Positions 7,968 to 17,388 of a stretch of 64,000 bases of DNA are shown here, piece by piece (position 1 is the first letter of the stretch; each line of letters opens with the position of its first letter). This DNA comes from JAVDCA01 sp035293985 (lineage in GTDB: Bacteria > Pseudomonadota > Alphaproteobacteria > Rhizobiales > Xanthobacteraceae), in the NCBI GenBank assembly GCA_035293985.1, contig DATGLS010000014.1:186001-250000 (forward strand), read 5' to 3'. The notes under the pieces were generated by a model, which saw only the letters and a list, made by a program, of their open reading frames with translations, did no database searches and was not told the DNA's origin. The translations under genes were made by a program, and so were the position numbers.

Positions 7968-9212
7968 CTATTTGCGTTGCTTCCGGTCGAGAGGCTTCCT
8001 AAACGACAGGACAACCTCTCTGTGGAGGCGCACGTCGAGTGAATCCTTGGGTTTATTCCGCGATGGCGGCGGAAGGTAGCGCCGATTGGGCGGCAAAGCA
8101 CGCGTCTGCTGGTGTACGAATTTCAGGCCAGCGCGAGAGGCCAGTACGCGAATCAATCGGGAATTCGAAATGTAAGTGCCTCGCAAATTGTTATCACCGA
8201 GGACATACACTGCTCGACCACCAGGCACCAACACGCGCCAGGCTTCGCCAAGCGCCACGGACATGTCTTCGATAAAGCGCGCTAAAACAGCCCTATTACG
8301 CGAGGAAAGGCGGTTAGCAAGCTTGAACTCCTTAAGTATCTTAGCGGAATGGTTTGCAGGCCGGTATTGCCCAACTTCTGACCCGACACTACGACTTCTA
8401 AGCTCTCGCAGTTCTTTGACTGTAAACCCCATCCAGATAAGCGAGAACTTGCTGCATCGCATATAGTCGATCGCGTTTATGTACGGAGGTGATGTTAAGA
8501 CGAGATCGATGCTTCGATCGGGAACCCGTAAATTCCTTGCGTCGCCGCCGCGCAAATGCGGAGCTGGCCCGCGGTCCGCATCTGAGGTCGAAATGCAATT
8601 CTGTAGGACGCGGTCTACGGCAGCAAGAAAATTCGGAAAAGGCTTTATGGGCGCTCGTTGGAAGGCTCTGTGGGGCCGGCTGTGAGCAAGATCCATCGCC
8701 AAGGATACGCCAGCTTGCTTAGCGATGATCAGGCGCGAAAATGCGCACCAGAGCACGTCTCGCATTTTATTGTCGCGGACACGGTGGATTGACGTTGCGA
8801 GCGCAACCATTTGCGGTCGCGTGTGCCTGTCGAACCAGTATCGTACGAATCTGCGGGTTTCATCGTCGGCATTCTTAGGATACGCCGTCCGCAAGGTCAC
8901 ATTCATAGATTGCGCCCTGGCGAGAACTTGTCGAGCCTTAAGGCGAGCTCGCGAGCAGTCAACTGTGGTGGTCCAAACCTTTGTCATCAATACGGCAAGA
9001 GGATCAATATCCACGCCGATAGCGTGGTGTCCCTTTGCTCTCGCCAAGGCAACGACAGTTCCAGAGCCCATCATTGGATCGAGAACGCGAAGGCGCTTTT
9101 GCGAGCTTGAGAGAAAGGAAACCGCAATACCCGGAGCCATCCGCGCCGGGAAAGGGTGCACTGGGCTCCTCCCTAGCACCTCGTAGATACTTCCCCTCTG
9201 CGCTCGACTCAT
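7968..9212 (-). CDS. DNA methyltransferase (N4-cytosine/N6-adenine type)
   Basis: 414 residues. The N-terminus has HPFPARMAP, followed by SAM-binding motif I LDPMMGSGTV (residues 44-53) and VDIDPLAV. The catalytic motif IV TSPPY is at 240-244, followed by INAIDYMR. Motif I therefore precedes motif IV, unlike the common beta-class order. TSPPY-type motifs favour N4-methylcytosine, but N6-adenine cannot be excluded. It is the last gene of a three-gene operon: its ATG overlaps the stop of the 157-residue gene by four bases. Upstream lies a Z1-domain ATPase, so it is probably the modification subunit of a restriction-like system. The recognition sequence cannot be predicted. Confidence 0.85.
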   Translation of the reverse strand: MSRAQRGSIYEVLGRSPVHPFPARMAPGIAVSFLSSSQKRLRVLDPMMGSGTVVALARAKGHHAIGVDIDPLAVLMTKVWTTTVDCSRARLKARQVLARAQSMNVTLRTAYPKNADDETRRFVRYWFDRHTRPQMVALATSIHRVRDNKMRDVLWCAFSRLIIAKQAGVSLAMDLAHSRPHRAFQRAPIKPFPNFLAAVDRVLQNCISTSDADRGPAPHLRGGDARNLRVPDRSIDLVLTSPPYINAIDYMRCSKFSLIWMGFTVKELRELRSRSVGSEVGQYRPANHSAKILKEFKLANRLSSRNRAVLARFIEDMSVALGEAWRVLVPGGRAVYVLGDNNLRGTYISNSRLIRVLASRAGLKFVHQQTRALPPNRRYLPPPSRNKPKDSLDVRLHREVVLSFRKPLDRKQRK

Positions 9213-9682
9213 GATGCGCGGCGCTCACGAATTGCGTTTAAGAGCCGTTGGTGAATCAGAGTTGTGCCATTAGCAATCTTGTGACCTAGCTCGGCGCGGT
9301 TTCCGGATACATCATATTGCGCTCGCGGCTTGCGATCGACCCGTACCCACGCATGTTCGCTCTCATCAAAGCTGACTATTTGATGGAGGCTGCCAACGTC
9401 GAGCGTCACCAATCCATCGTCGCCGCAGACAAATACCACAAATGAGTCGAAGCAGACCGCTTCCAAATCCAGAAGGTCAGATACCTGCTCGAGGGTAAAA
9501 GTGAAGCGCCAAGGCGACATGCGCTTTGCGGAATGCTTGATAAAGACGCCCACCTTTCCATTGATCACAAAGGCATTTATGCGCCCTTCTTTGACGAAAG
9601 GCCGCATTATCAGTGACAGCTCGGCGCCGACTATCAGCTGGCGTAACACTACGCCCTGATAGAATTCGTATTCATCCGACAT
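9209..9682 (-). CDS. 157-residue protein of unknown function, middle gene of Z1-methyltransferase operon
   Basis: 157 residues with no family I can name with certainty. Visible features are an N-terminal helix with YEFYQGVVLRQLI, a beta-rich stretch INGKVGVFIKHSAKR, a conserved-looking block MSPWRFTFTLEQ, a hydrophobic strand SFVVFVCGDDGLVTLD, and a basic C-terminal part (VDRKPRAQYDVSGN). It overlaps the Z1 gene by 11 bases and the methyltransferase gene by 4, so translation is coupled. As the only other protein of the operon, it is the candidate for the missing nuclease or specificity subunit; the E...K-containing beta core could fit a compact PD-(D/E)XK-like fold, but this is inference. Confidence 0.72.
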   Translation of the reverse strand: MSDEYEFYQGVVLRQLIVGAELSLIMRPFVKEGRINAFVINGKVGVFIKHSAKRMSPWRFTFTLEQVSDLLDLEAVCFDSFVVFVCGDDGLVTLDVGSLHQIVSFDESEHAWVRVDRKPRAQYDVSGNRAELGHKIANGTTLIHQRLLNAIRERRAS

Positions 9683-11516
9683 GTTTCAAGTTCTTGATGA
9701 AGGTGATGTTGCCTACAAACTTGTATATCACGCGAGCCTTCCCCTTTCCATTGCGGAAGACAGCGAAGTGGTGGACAGCATCAGGAAATTTGTCACGCTG
9801 GGATTTTCCGAAGAAGCCTCTCTTACGTTCAATCTTGTCTTTGTCTAGACCGTCAGCGTCGCGGTAATTTTCGATGCTCACCGGCTCGTGGATTGCGATG
9901 GAGTTAACTTGGGCCGAAGTGCTTTCCACATAGCGGATAACATAGTCAGGCAGCGCTTTATCTCCGATGAGGTCCTGAATCTTTTTCAACTTTTTTGGCG
10001 GAGCGTCTGGAGCTCTGATAACGTTTACAAGTCGCTCGTCATAGTCAAAAAGCCGGAACGACATTTCTCCTCTATCCAAGGAGACGTTGGCTTGATCGAT
10101 ACTCGCTGCCGAAACCGGCGAAATACGCATGTCTCCGAGCCATACGGGAGAGCCAAGCCCCGCTTTAATGGCCGCGAGTGCCAGCTTGTGAAATACAAAG
10201 CATTTGTGCCACTCTGCGAAAAGCTGATTCGGAATTGTCAGCTCAAAATGCTGCAAGTAGGCCTTTCGCGATCCGAACATGCGAGCGCGTTGAATATAAG
10301 TGTCTTGCTGCAATTTATGTTTGGAGTCGCGCGTAAAGAACATCGAGAGAAGATTATCGAATGTCACTCCGCGAGAGACGATGTTTCCGCCAATTACAAA
10401 GGTGAATAATGCGGAGGGATTTGTGGCCGATTTAAAGTCAGTGTTCTTATCTCGTTCGCTGTTGAGAATGATCGTGTTGAAGCGATCTTTATTTGCGACC
10501 ACATAATCTAGAATTCGGTCAGACATTCCAGGTTCGTAGAGAGAATCGGCAGCGGATTTAATTTCAGTGACTGCCTTCACGAATTTCGCAGAGCTGGTAT
10601 CGACTAAAGCCTGAAATACATCGTCGATCGGCTTTTTATCCGCCTTATGGTCTATTTTTTTTCCACTCGTGTGAATGAGCATGGAGAAGTTTTGCTCTTT
10701 TTGAGCGCTCAGATTCATGAATGCGACACGAACCAGAAATCGATGTACGGCTTCGCGTAGAAATCTGGGGCCATCATCTTGATCAGGTAGAAGCTTCAGG
10801 TTGTACCCGTTCGGCCACGAGTCTACTGGGAAGAAAACATCTTGGCCGGTATACTCTTCGTGCGGTGGGAAGTTGACCCACACTTCGTTGTTATTATTAA
10901 ACGTATTGTTCAGATCGAGACGCGCTGGTGTCGCTGTTACGCCGATGTAGATACCCGATGTCCCGAGGAGATCGCCGACGAGCTGATTGATTTTCGTGAC
11001 TTCTCCCTGATTGATTTTGGCATTCGGGGTGGCAAAATCAGCCTCATCGTCTATTATGACCTTGGATGCTGCAGTGCCGATTTTCTCAATCAGTCGATTT
11101 AAGTCGTGCGTATTTTTCTTGCAGAAGATCACATGGTGGCCGGTCCGCAGCGAGATATCGGGGTCGAGGACGTCGGAGAAATTCTTGGCAGCTGGAGCAA
11201 GTCGTGAGCGCTGAAAGCGTTCGAGGTTCTGTTGAAGGAGTTGCACGCTGTCATTGAGCAGATGAACGACAATGCTGAATCCAGCGTCGATTAATCGAGC
11301 GGTCAGACAGATCATCATCTCTGTCTTGCCGCTCTGTGGCTCTCCGTAAATCACGAAAGAACGTTCGTGGCCCTTCTGGATGTTTTCAATCGATTTTTCA
11401 ACCGCATCCTTGATGCAAGATGTCTGCTTGCCGGCCTCAGTTAGGCGCGACAATTGAACGTCATAGCGGTTGTTCGCGGCTGCGATCTCTTTCAGCCGCG
11501 CGACATCGACATTCAT
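9672..11516 (-). CDS. Z1-domain ATPase (helicase-like, restriction-system associated)
   Basis: 614 residues. Motor motifs are plain: Walker A GEPQSGKT at 58-65, Walker B IIDDEAD at 154-160, a TATPAR motif at 194-199, and a late arginine-finger-like region with QRARMFGSR. FVIGGNIVSRGVTFDNLL just before it is characteristic of Z1 proteins. Z1 ATPases are known from restriction-modification loci that also carry a methyltransferase, a GHKL (MutL/MORC-like) ATPase and a nuclease. Here it is the first gene of a three-gene operon that lacks a recognisable GHKL partner. It probably uses ATP to move along or remodel DNA at unmodified sites. The promoter should lie in 11517-11600. Confidence 0.88.
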   Translation of the reverse strand: MNVDVARLKEIAAANNRYDVQLSRLTEAGKQTSCIKDAVEKSIENIQKGHERSFVIYGEPQSGKTEMMICLTARLIDAGFSIVVHLLNDSVQLLQQNLERFQRSRLAPAAKNFSDVLDPDISLRTGHHVIFCKKNTHDLNRLIEKIGTAASKVIIDDEADFATPNAKINQGEVTKINQLVGDLLGTSGIYIGVTATPARLDLNNTFNNNNEVWVNFPPHEEYTGQDVFFPVDSWPNGYNLKLLPDQDDGPRFLREAVHRFLVRVAFMNLSAQKEQNFSMLIHTSGKKIDHKADKKPIDDVFQALVDTSSAKFVKAVTEIKSAADSLYEPGMSDRILDYVVANKDRFNTIILNSERDKNTDFKSATNPSALFTFVIGGNIVSRGVTFDNLLSMFFTRDSKHKLQQDTYIQRARMFGSRKAYLQHFELTIPNQLFAEWHKCFVFHKLALAAIKAGLGSPVWLGDMRISPVSAASIDQANVSLDRGEMSFRLFDYDERLVNVIRAPDAPPKKLKKIQDLIGDKALPDYVIRYVESTSAQVNSIAIHEPVSIENYRDADGLDKDKIERKRGFFGKSQRDKFPDAVHHFAVFRNGKGKARVIYKFVGNITFIKNLKHVG

Positions 11517-11663
11517 CCGGGCTGCTCCCCAAGTTGATATTGGAGCGCCTTACAACCGGCCGTCAAGTGGCATCAAATAGAACCACCTGCTGAGAACGCC
11601 AGCTATAGCCGCCCGCGACAGGTGCAGTCGGTTCGGTAGCAAGGACGGCACGTGGGAGCCAGA

Positions 11664-12308
11664 CTACCTCGATTGCTCATGATAGACCGAATTCGGCCGC
11701 ATATCCGTCGCGCTCGCGATCCGGTTCGACATGTTGAAGAATCCCGCGACCGCGCTGATATCCCAGATATCCCGTGCCGAGAAGCCGGTTTTGCGCAGCG
11801 CCTCGCGGTCAGCTTCCTCGACCGCCCACGGCTCTTCCGTGAGCTTCACGGCGAAATCCAGCATCGCGCGCTCGCGGGGCGAGAGGCGCGCGGCGCGATA
11901 GTTCATCACCATCAGCTCGCCCAGCACCGGATCGCCGGACAGCGCGCGCACGGCCGCGCCGTGCGCCGTGAGGCAGTAGTAGCAGCGGTTCACCGACGAG
12001 ACCGCGACCGCGATCATCTCGCGCTCGAGCTTGGAGAGGCCGGAGGGCGCAAGCATCAGGTCGTTGTACATGGCGACGAAGGCCTCGAGCTTCGGCATGT
12101 CGAACGCGTAGGCCTTGAGCACGTTGGGGACGAAGCCGAGCTTCTCTTCGCATTTGCGAAAATAGGCCGCCATCGCGTCGGTCGGCGCCGCTTCCTTCAG
12201 GTCGAGCGCCGTGATGGTGGTGTCGTCGTCCGCCGCCTGGCGCGGGCGCGGCGCCTCACTGGGCTTTGGCTTGACGCTCTTGCCGGATTTCTGTCGCTGG
12301 TCGTTCAC
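11664..12308 (-). CDS. AhpD-like / peroxidase-related CMD-family protein
   Basis: 214 residues from the GTG at 12308, which has the ribosome site GGGAG at good spacing; an ATG at 12329 is also in frame. A disordered Lys/Pro-rich N-terminus of about 35 residues is followed by the carboxymuconolactone-decarboxylase fold. The redox motif is CYYCLTAHG in SSVNRCYYCLTAHGAAVRAL, the Cys-x-x-Cys plus His arrangement of AhpD-type proteins. ERAMLDFAVKLTEEPW and GFFNMSNRIASATDMRPN are typical of the uncharacterised peroxidase-related subgroup. It is divergent from the glutamate dehydrogenase gene and marks the return to GC-rich backbone. Confidence 0.85.
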   Translation of the reverse strand: MNDQRQKSGKSVKPKPSEAPRPRQAADDDTTITALDLKEAAPTDAMAAYFRKCEEKLGFVPNVLKAYAFDMPKLEAFVAMYNDLMLAPSGLSKLEREMIAVAVSSVNRCYYCLTAHGAAVRALSGDPVLGELMVMNYRAARLSPRERAMLDFAVKLTEEPWAVEEADREALRKTGFSARDIWDISAVAGFFNMSNRIASATDMRPNSVYHEQSR

Positions 12309-12490
12309 GGCGCGCTCCCTTGCTGGCATCGCTTCCGCGCCAGCTTACAACTGCCGGCACGGCTCGTGTAACCGCCTGCGCACAACTGAGAGGCGTCGGC
12401 CGATCGAGATTGCGTCGGGACGCGCGCAGTGACAGGCTCGATCTAATCCCAAAGGTCGGCCCGCTTCCGGGAACAATCGGCGGAGAGCCC

Positions 12491-15400
12491 ATGCACGACA
12501 AGCCGCACGACAAGACCTCCAAGGTGTTGCCCGTCGCCGATGACGGGGGCGAGCGTGCGCGCGACCTGATCAAGGCCGCGGGCGCGCTGCTCCCTGCTCC
12601 GATACCGCCCGAGCTCACCGAGCGCCTGTTCGGTCGCGCCGCGCCCGAGGACGTGCTCGCCTACACGGCGGGCGATCTCGCGCTGCTGACGCGACAGGCC
12701 TGGGGTCTGCTCGCCGAGCGCAAGCCCGGCGAGGTCAAGATGCGACTGCAGGCGCCGCGCGGCGGCAACCACACCGGCGCCATCTCGGTGCTCGAGATCA
12801 TCAACGACGACAAGCCGTTCCTGCTCGATTCCACCATGGGCGCGCTCGCGGCGCTCGGCATCAGCGTGCGGCTCGTCGCCCATCCGGTGCTGGGCGTCGC
12901 CCGCGGCGCCGACGGCCGGATCACCCGCCTTGACCCCACTGGGGCGCGCGAAAGCTTCATCCACATCCACCTCGACCGGATCGAGAACGAGGAGCGCAAG
13001 GCGAAGATCCTTTCTGCCGTCGGCGATACGCTCACCGAGGTCAACCTCGCGGTCGCCGACTGGCGGCCGATGATGGACCGCGTCGCAGCCATCACGGCCG
13101 AGCTCAAGGCGAATCCGCCGCCCTTGCCGCAGGAGGAAGTCGCCGAGGCGATTGCGTTCCTCGAATGGCTCGTGGACCAGAACTTCACCTTCCTGGGGGT
13201 GCGCGAGGACGCTTACGACGAGGCGAGCGGCGTGCTCGCCGAGGAGCCCGCCTCGGTGCTCGGCATCCTGCGCCATCGCGCCAGCGAGGTGATGACATCG
13301 GGCGGCGAGCGGCTCGACGTACCGGCCGCCGGGCGCGAGTTCCTCAAGGAGCCGCAGGCGCTGGTCATCATCAAGACCAACCAGGAAGCACGCGTGCATC
13401 GCCGCGTCACCATGGATCTGGTCGGCGTCAAGCGTTACGACAAGTCCGGCCGGGTCGTCGGCATCTTCCGCATCGTCGGCCTGTTCACCTCGACCGCCTA
13501 CACGCGCTCGACCCGCAGCATCCCATATCTGCGCCGCAAGGCCGCCGCCGTGATCGCCCGCGCCGGCTTCGACCCGTCGAGCCATTCCGGCAAGGCGCTC
13601 GCGGTCGTGCTCGAGCAATATCCGCGCGACGAGCTCTTTGCCATCGACACCGAGACGCTGCTGCGCTTCGGCCTGCTGATCCTGCAGCTCGACGAGCGCC
13701 CGCGCGTGCGCGTGCTGGCGCGGCGCGATCGCTTCGATCGCTTCACCTCGGTGCTCGTCTATGTGCCGCGCGACCGCTTCGACAGCGCCATCCGCGAGCA
13801 GATCGGCGCCTTCCTGGGCGACGCCTATCGCGGCACCATCGCGTCGTTCGCGCCGTTCTTCCCCGAAGGTCCGCTTGTGCGCGTGCATTTCATCGTCGCG
13901 CGCGGGCGCGACCCGATGCCCGAGCCGTCGCGCGCCGAGCTCGAAGGCGGCGTCGCCGACATCGTGCGCACCTGGAGCGATGCGCTCGCCGACGCCCTCG
14001 CCGAGGCGTGCGATCCCGCCAAGGCGAGCGCGCTGCTCGCGCGCTACCAGGACGCCTTCAGCCAGGCGTACCGCGAGGCGTTCTCGCCGCTCGATGCCGT
14101 CACCGACATCCGCACCATCGACACCCTCACGCCCGAGCGCCCGCTCGCGGTCGACTTCTACCAGCGCGTCTGGGAAGATGGGTCGTCGCTCGGCCTCAAG
14201 GTCTGGAGCCACGGCCGGCCGATCCCGCTGTCCGAGCGCGTGCCGGTGCTGGAGCACATGGGCTTCCGCGTCGTCGACGAATCGACCTATCACGCCCAGA
14301 GCTTTGGCCGCGACGCGCCCGATTTCTGGCTGCACGACATGGCGCTCACGCTCGTGGGCGGCGGCAAGCTCGACCTCGCGTCGCTCAAGAGCCATCTCGA
14401 GACCTGCTTCATCATGGTCATGCGCGGCTTCGCCGAGAACGACGGCTTCAACGGCCTCGTGCTCGCCGGCCAGCTGCCGTGGCGCGACATCGCGCTGCTG
14501 CGGGCGATCGCGCGCTATCTGCGGCAAATCCGCGTGCCCTACTCGCAGGACTACCTGTGGGCCACCCTGGTGCGCCATGGCGCCATCGCGGCGAAGCTCG
14601 CCGCGCTGTTTCATGCGCGCTTCGATCCGCGCCTCGGCGCCACGGGGGGCGCGCGCGCCGAGCGCGAGGCGGCGCTCGCCGCCGAGATCGACGCTGCGTT
14701 GGAGAAGGTCGACAGCCTCGACGAGGACCGCATCATCCGCCACTTCGTCAACATCGTGCAGGCGGCGACGCGCACGAACTTCTACCAGCTCGGCGCCGAC
14801 GGCCGGGTCAAGGCCGAGATCGCCTGCAAGCTCGACAGCCATCGTGTCGACGGCATGCCGCTGCCGCGGCCGTTGTGCGAGATCTTCATCTACTCGCCGC
14901 GGCTCGAGGCCGTGCACCTGCGCTTCGGCAAGGTGGCGCGCGGCGGCATCCGCTGGTCGGACCGGCCGCAGGACTTCCGCACCGAGGTCCTGAGCCTCGT
15001 CAAGGCGCAGCAGGTCAAGAATGCCGTGATCGTGCCGGTCGGCGCCAAGGGCGGCTATGTGCCCAAGCGCATCCCGGCCGGCGCGAGCCGCGACGCGATC
15101 GCGGCCGAGGGCGTCGCAACCTACCGCATCTTCATGTCGACCATGCTCGACATCACCGACAACTTCGGCGCCGACGGCAAGCTCGTGCCGCCCGTCGACA
15201 CGGTACGCCACGACGGCGACGATCCCTACCTCGTGGTCGCGGCCGACAAGGGCACCGCCACGTTCTCCGACATCGCCAACGGCATCGCGAGTGAGCACGG
15301 CTTCTGGCTCGACGACGCCTTCGCGTCGGGCGGTTCGGCCGGCTACGACCACAAGAAGATGGGCATCACGGCGCGCGGCGCCTGGGAATCCGTCAAACGC

Positions 15401-17323
15401 CACTTCCGCGAGATGGACATCGACATCGGGAAGACGCCGTTCACCTGCGTCGGCATCGGCGACATGTCGGGCGACGTGTTCGGCAACGGCATGCTGCGCG
15501 AGCGCACCACCAAGCTCCTCGCCGCGTTCGATCACCGGGACATCTTCATCGATCCGTCGCCCGATCCCGAGAAGAGCTTCGTCGAGCGCCAGCGCCTGTT
15601 CGACCTGCCGCGCTCGAGCTGGCAGGACTACGACAAGTCGCTGATCTCGAACGGCGGCGGCGTCTACTCGCGCGCCCACAAGGAGATCGACCTCTCGCCG
15701 CAGGCGCAGGCCGCGCTCGGCTTCAGCCAGGCGAAGGCGACGCCGCAGGAGGTGATGCGCGCCATTCTCGAGGCGCCGGTCGATCTCTTGTTCTTCGGCG
15801 GCATCGGCACCTACGTGCGCGCCACGACCGAGGGCGACGAGGCGGCCGGCGACCGGGCCAACGACGCGATCCGCATCACCGGCGCCGACTTGCGCTGCAA
15901 AGTGATTGGCGAGGGCGGCAATCTCGGCATGACGCAGCGCGGCCGCATCGAGGCGGCGCGGCGGAAGATTCGTCTCAACACCGACGCGATCGACAACTCG
16001 GCCGGCGTCAACACGTCGGATGTCGAGGTCAATCTGAAGATCGCGCTCAGCCGGCCGATGCGCGACGGGCGGATCACGCGCGAGGGACGCAACACGCTGC
16101 TGGCGAGCCTCACCGACGACGTGGCGAAGCTCGTGCTGCGCAACAATTACCAGCAGACGCTCGCGCTCTCGCTCGCCGAGCGGCGCGGGCTCGAGGATCT
16201 GGGCTTCCAGCAGCGCATGATGCAGATCCTCGAATCGCGCCACCTGCTCGACCGCGCCGTCGAGTTCCTGCCCGACGACGTCGAGCTGACCGAGCGGCGA
16301 CGCCGCAGCGAGCCGCTGACGCGGCCGGAGCTTTCGGTGCTGCTCGCCTATGCGAAGCTCTCGCTCAACGACGACCTGCTCGCCTCGTCAGTGCCGGACG
16401 ATCCTTATCTCGGCCGCGAGCTCAACCGCTACTTCCCGCCGGCAGTGGCGGAGAAATATCCCGACGCGCTGACGCATCATCGGCTGCGCCGCGAGATCAT
16501 CGCGACCCAGCTCGCCAACTCGATGATCAATCGCGGCGGCCCGACCCTGGTCGTGCGTATCGCCGACGAGACCGGCGCGCCGCCCTCGCGCATCGCGGCG
16601 GCGTTCGCGGCGGTGCGCAACAGCTACGACCTGATCGGGCTCAACACCGATATCGAGGCGCTCGACAACGAGATCCCCGGCAAGCTGCAGCTCGATTTGT
16701 TCACCGCCGTGCAGGATCTCATTCTCGACCGGCTGGTCTGGTTCCTGCGCAGCGTCGATCTCAGCCGGGGCCTTGCGGCGGTGATCGACCACTATCACGC
16801 CGGTATCGCCATCGTGGCCGCCGTGCTCGACGGCGTGCTCACCGAAGCTGCGCTGACCACGCGCCGCGCCCGCGCTGCCGAGCTCACGACCGCCGGCGTG
16901 CCCGCCGCGGTGGCGGGCCGCATCGCCGACTTGCCATGGCTCATTCCCGCCGCCGACATCGTGCTGGTGGCGGACAGCAGCAAGAAGGCGGTTGCCGACG
17001 TGGCGGCGACCTATTTCGCGGCCGGCGCCTATTTCCAGGTCGATCGCATCGCCGCGGCGGCGCGCGGCATTCCGGTCGCCGATTATTTCGATCGCCTCGC
17101 GCTCGACCGCGCGCTGGCGGCGATCGGCACCGCCGAATGCCGCATCACCGGCGAGATGATGGCCAACGGCGCCGCCGGCGCCGGCGCGGTCGACCAATGG
17201 GTCGCGGCGCGCCGCGACGACGTCGAGCGCGTGCGCATGGCCGTGCACGAGATCGCGGCCTCCGGGTTGACGTTGTCGAAGCTGTCGGTCGCCGCCAGCA
17301 TGTTGGGCGATCTGGCGAAGTAG
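12491..17323 (+). CDS. gdh2: NAD-specific glutamate dehydrogenase, large (180-kDa) class
   Basis: 1610 residues from the ATG at 12491 (CGGAGAG upstream); the frame is open back to 12320 but without family features. This is the L-GDH class that converts glutamate to 2-oxoglutarate with NAD+. Long N-terminal ACT-like regulatory regions include PFLLDSTMGALAALGISVRLVAHP. The catalytic domain has RGGIRWSDRPQDFRTEV, the Lys-containing AKGGYVPKR, DKGTATFSDIANGIA and TCVGIGDMSGDVFGNGML, and the NAD part has GEGGNLGMTQRGR. A helical C-terminal domain follows (RRRSEPLTRPELSVLLAYAK). The length is as expected. Very large antisense open frames over it are artefacts of GC-rich codon use. Confidence 0.96.
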   Translation: MHDKPHDKTSKVLPVADDGGERARDLIKAAGALLPAPIPPELTERLFGRAAPEDVLAYTAGDLALLTRQAWGLLAERKPGEVKMRLQAPRGGNHTGAISVLEIINDDKPFLLDSTMGALAALGISVRLVAHPVLGVARGADGRITRLDPTGARESFIHIHLDRIENEERKAKILSAVGDTLTEVNLAVADWRPMMDRVAAITAELKANPPPLPQEEVAEAIAFLEWLVDQNFTFLGVREDAYDEASGVLAEEPASVLGILRHRASEVMTSGGERLDVPAAGREFLKEPQALVIIKTNQEARVHRRVTMDLVGVKRYDKSGRVVGIFRIVGLFTSTAYTRSTRSIPYLRRKAAAVIARAGFDPSSHSGKALAVVLEQYPRDELFAIDTETLLRFGLLILQLDERPRVRVLARRDRFDRFTSVLVYVPRDRFDSAIREQIGAFLGDAYRGTIASFAPFFPEGPLVRVHFIVARGRDPMPEPSRAELEGGVADIVRTWSDALADALAEACDPAKASALLARYQDAFSQAYREAFSPLDAVTDIRTIDTLTPERPLAVDFYQRVWEDGSSLGLKVWSHGRPIPLSERVPVLEHMGFRVVDESTYHAQSFGRDAPDFWLHDMALTLVGGGKLDLASLKSHLETCFIMVMRGFAENDGFNGLVLAGQLPWRDIALLRAIARYLRQIRVPYSQDYLWATLVRHGAIAAKLAALFHARFDPRLGATGGARAEREAALAAEIDAALEKVDSLDEDRIIRHFVNIVQAATRTNFYQLGADGRVKAEIACKLDSHRVDGMPLPRPLCEIFIYSPRLEAVHLRFGKVARGGIRWSDRPQDFRTEVLSLVKAQQVKNAVIVPVGAKGGYVPKRIPAGASRDAIAAEGVATYRIFMSTMLDITDNFGADGKLVPPVDTVRHDGDDPYLVVAADKGTATFSDIANGIASEHGFWLDDAFASGGSAGYDHKKMGITARGAWESVKRHFREMDIDIGKTPFTCVGIGDMSGDVFGNGMLRERTTKLLAAFDHRDIFIDPSPDPEKSFVERQRLFDLPRSSWQDYDKSLISNGGGVYSRAHKEIDLSPQAQAALGFSQAKATPQEVMRAILEAPVDLLFFGGIGTYVRATTEGDEAAGDRANDAIRITGADLRCKVIGEGGNLGMTQRGRIEAARRKIRLNTDAIDNSAGVNTSDVEVNLKIALSRPMRDGRITREGRNTLLASLTDDVAKLVLRNNYQQTLALSLAERRGLEDLGFQQRMMQILESRHLLDRAVEFLPDDVELTERRRRSEPLTRPELSVLLAYAKLSLNDDLLASSVPDDPYLGRELNRYFPPAVAEKYPDALTHHRLRREIIATQLANSMINRGGPTLVVRIADETGAPPSRIAAAFAAVRNSYDLIGLNTDIEALDNEIPGKLQLDLFTAVQDLILDRLVWFLRSVDLSRGLAAVIDHYHAGIAIVAAVLDGVLTEAALTTRRARAAELTTAGVPAAVAGRIADLPWLIPAADIVLVADSSKKAVADVAATYFAAGAYFQVDRIAAAARGIPVADYFDRLALDRALAAIGTAECRITGEMMANGAAGAGAVDQWVAARRDDVERVRMAVHEIAASGLTLSKLSVAASMLGDLAK

Positions 17324-17388
17324 GACTGCGCTTCACCGTCCGCTGCAGGGGCCCTGCAGGGGAGGGTGACGGCGCTCGCGAGGAGACG

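Noticed and set aside
5979..11516. Integrase, transposase or attachment repeats bounding the Z1 island
   Set aside because: I looked for recombinase-like proteins and tRNA ends on both sides and saw none; the island edges are judged only from composition and gene content.
12443..16243. A 1266-residue antisense open frame opposite the glutamate dehydrogenase gene
   Set aside because: It is a shadow of GC-rich codon use. The composition (His/Arg/Glu/Ala-rich, no motifs) is unlike a real protein, and the plus strand holds a textbook L-GDH.
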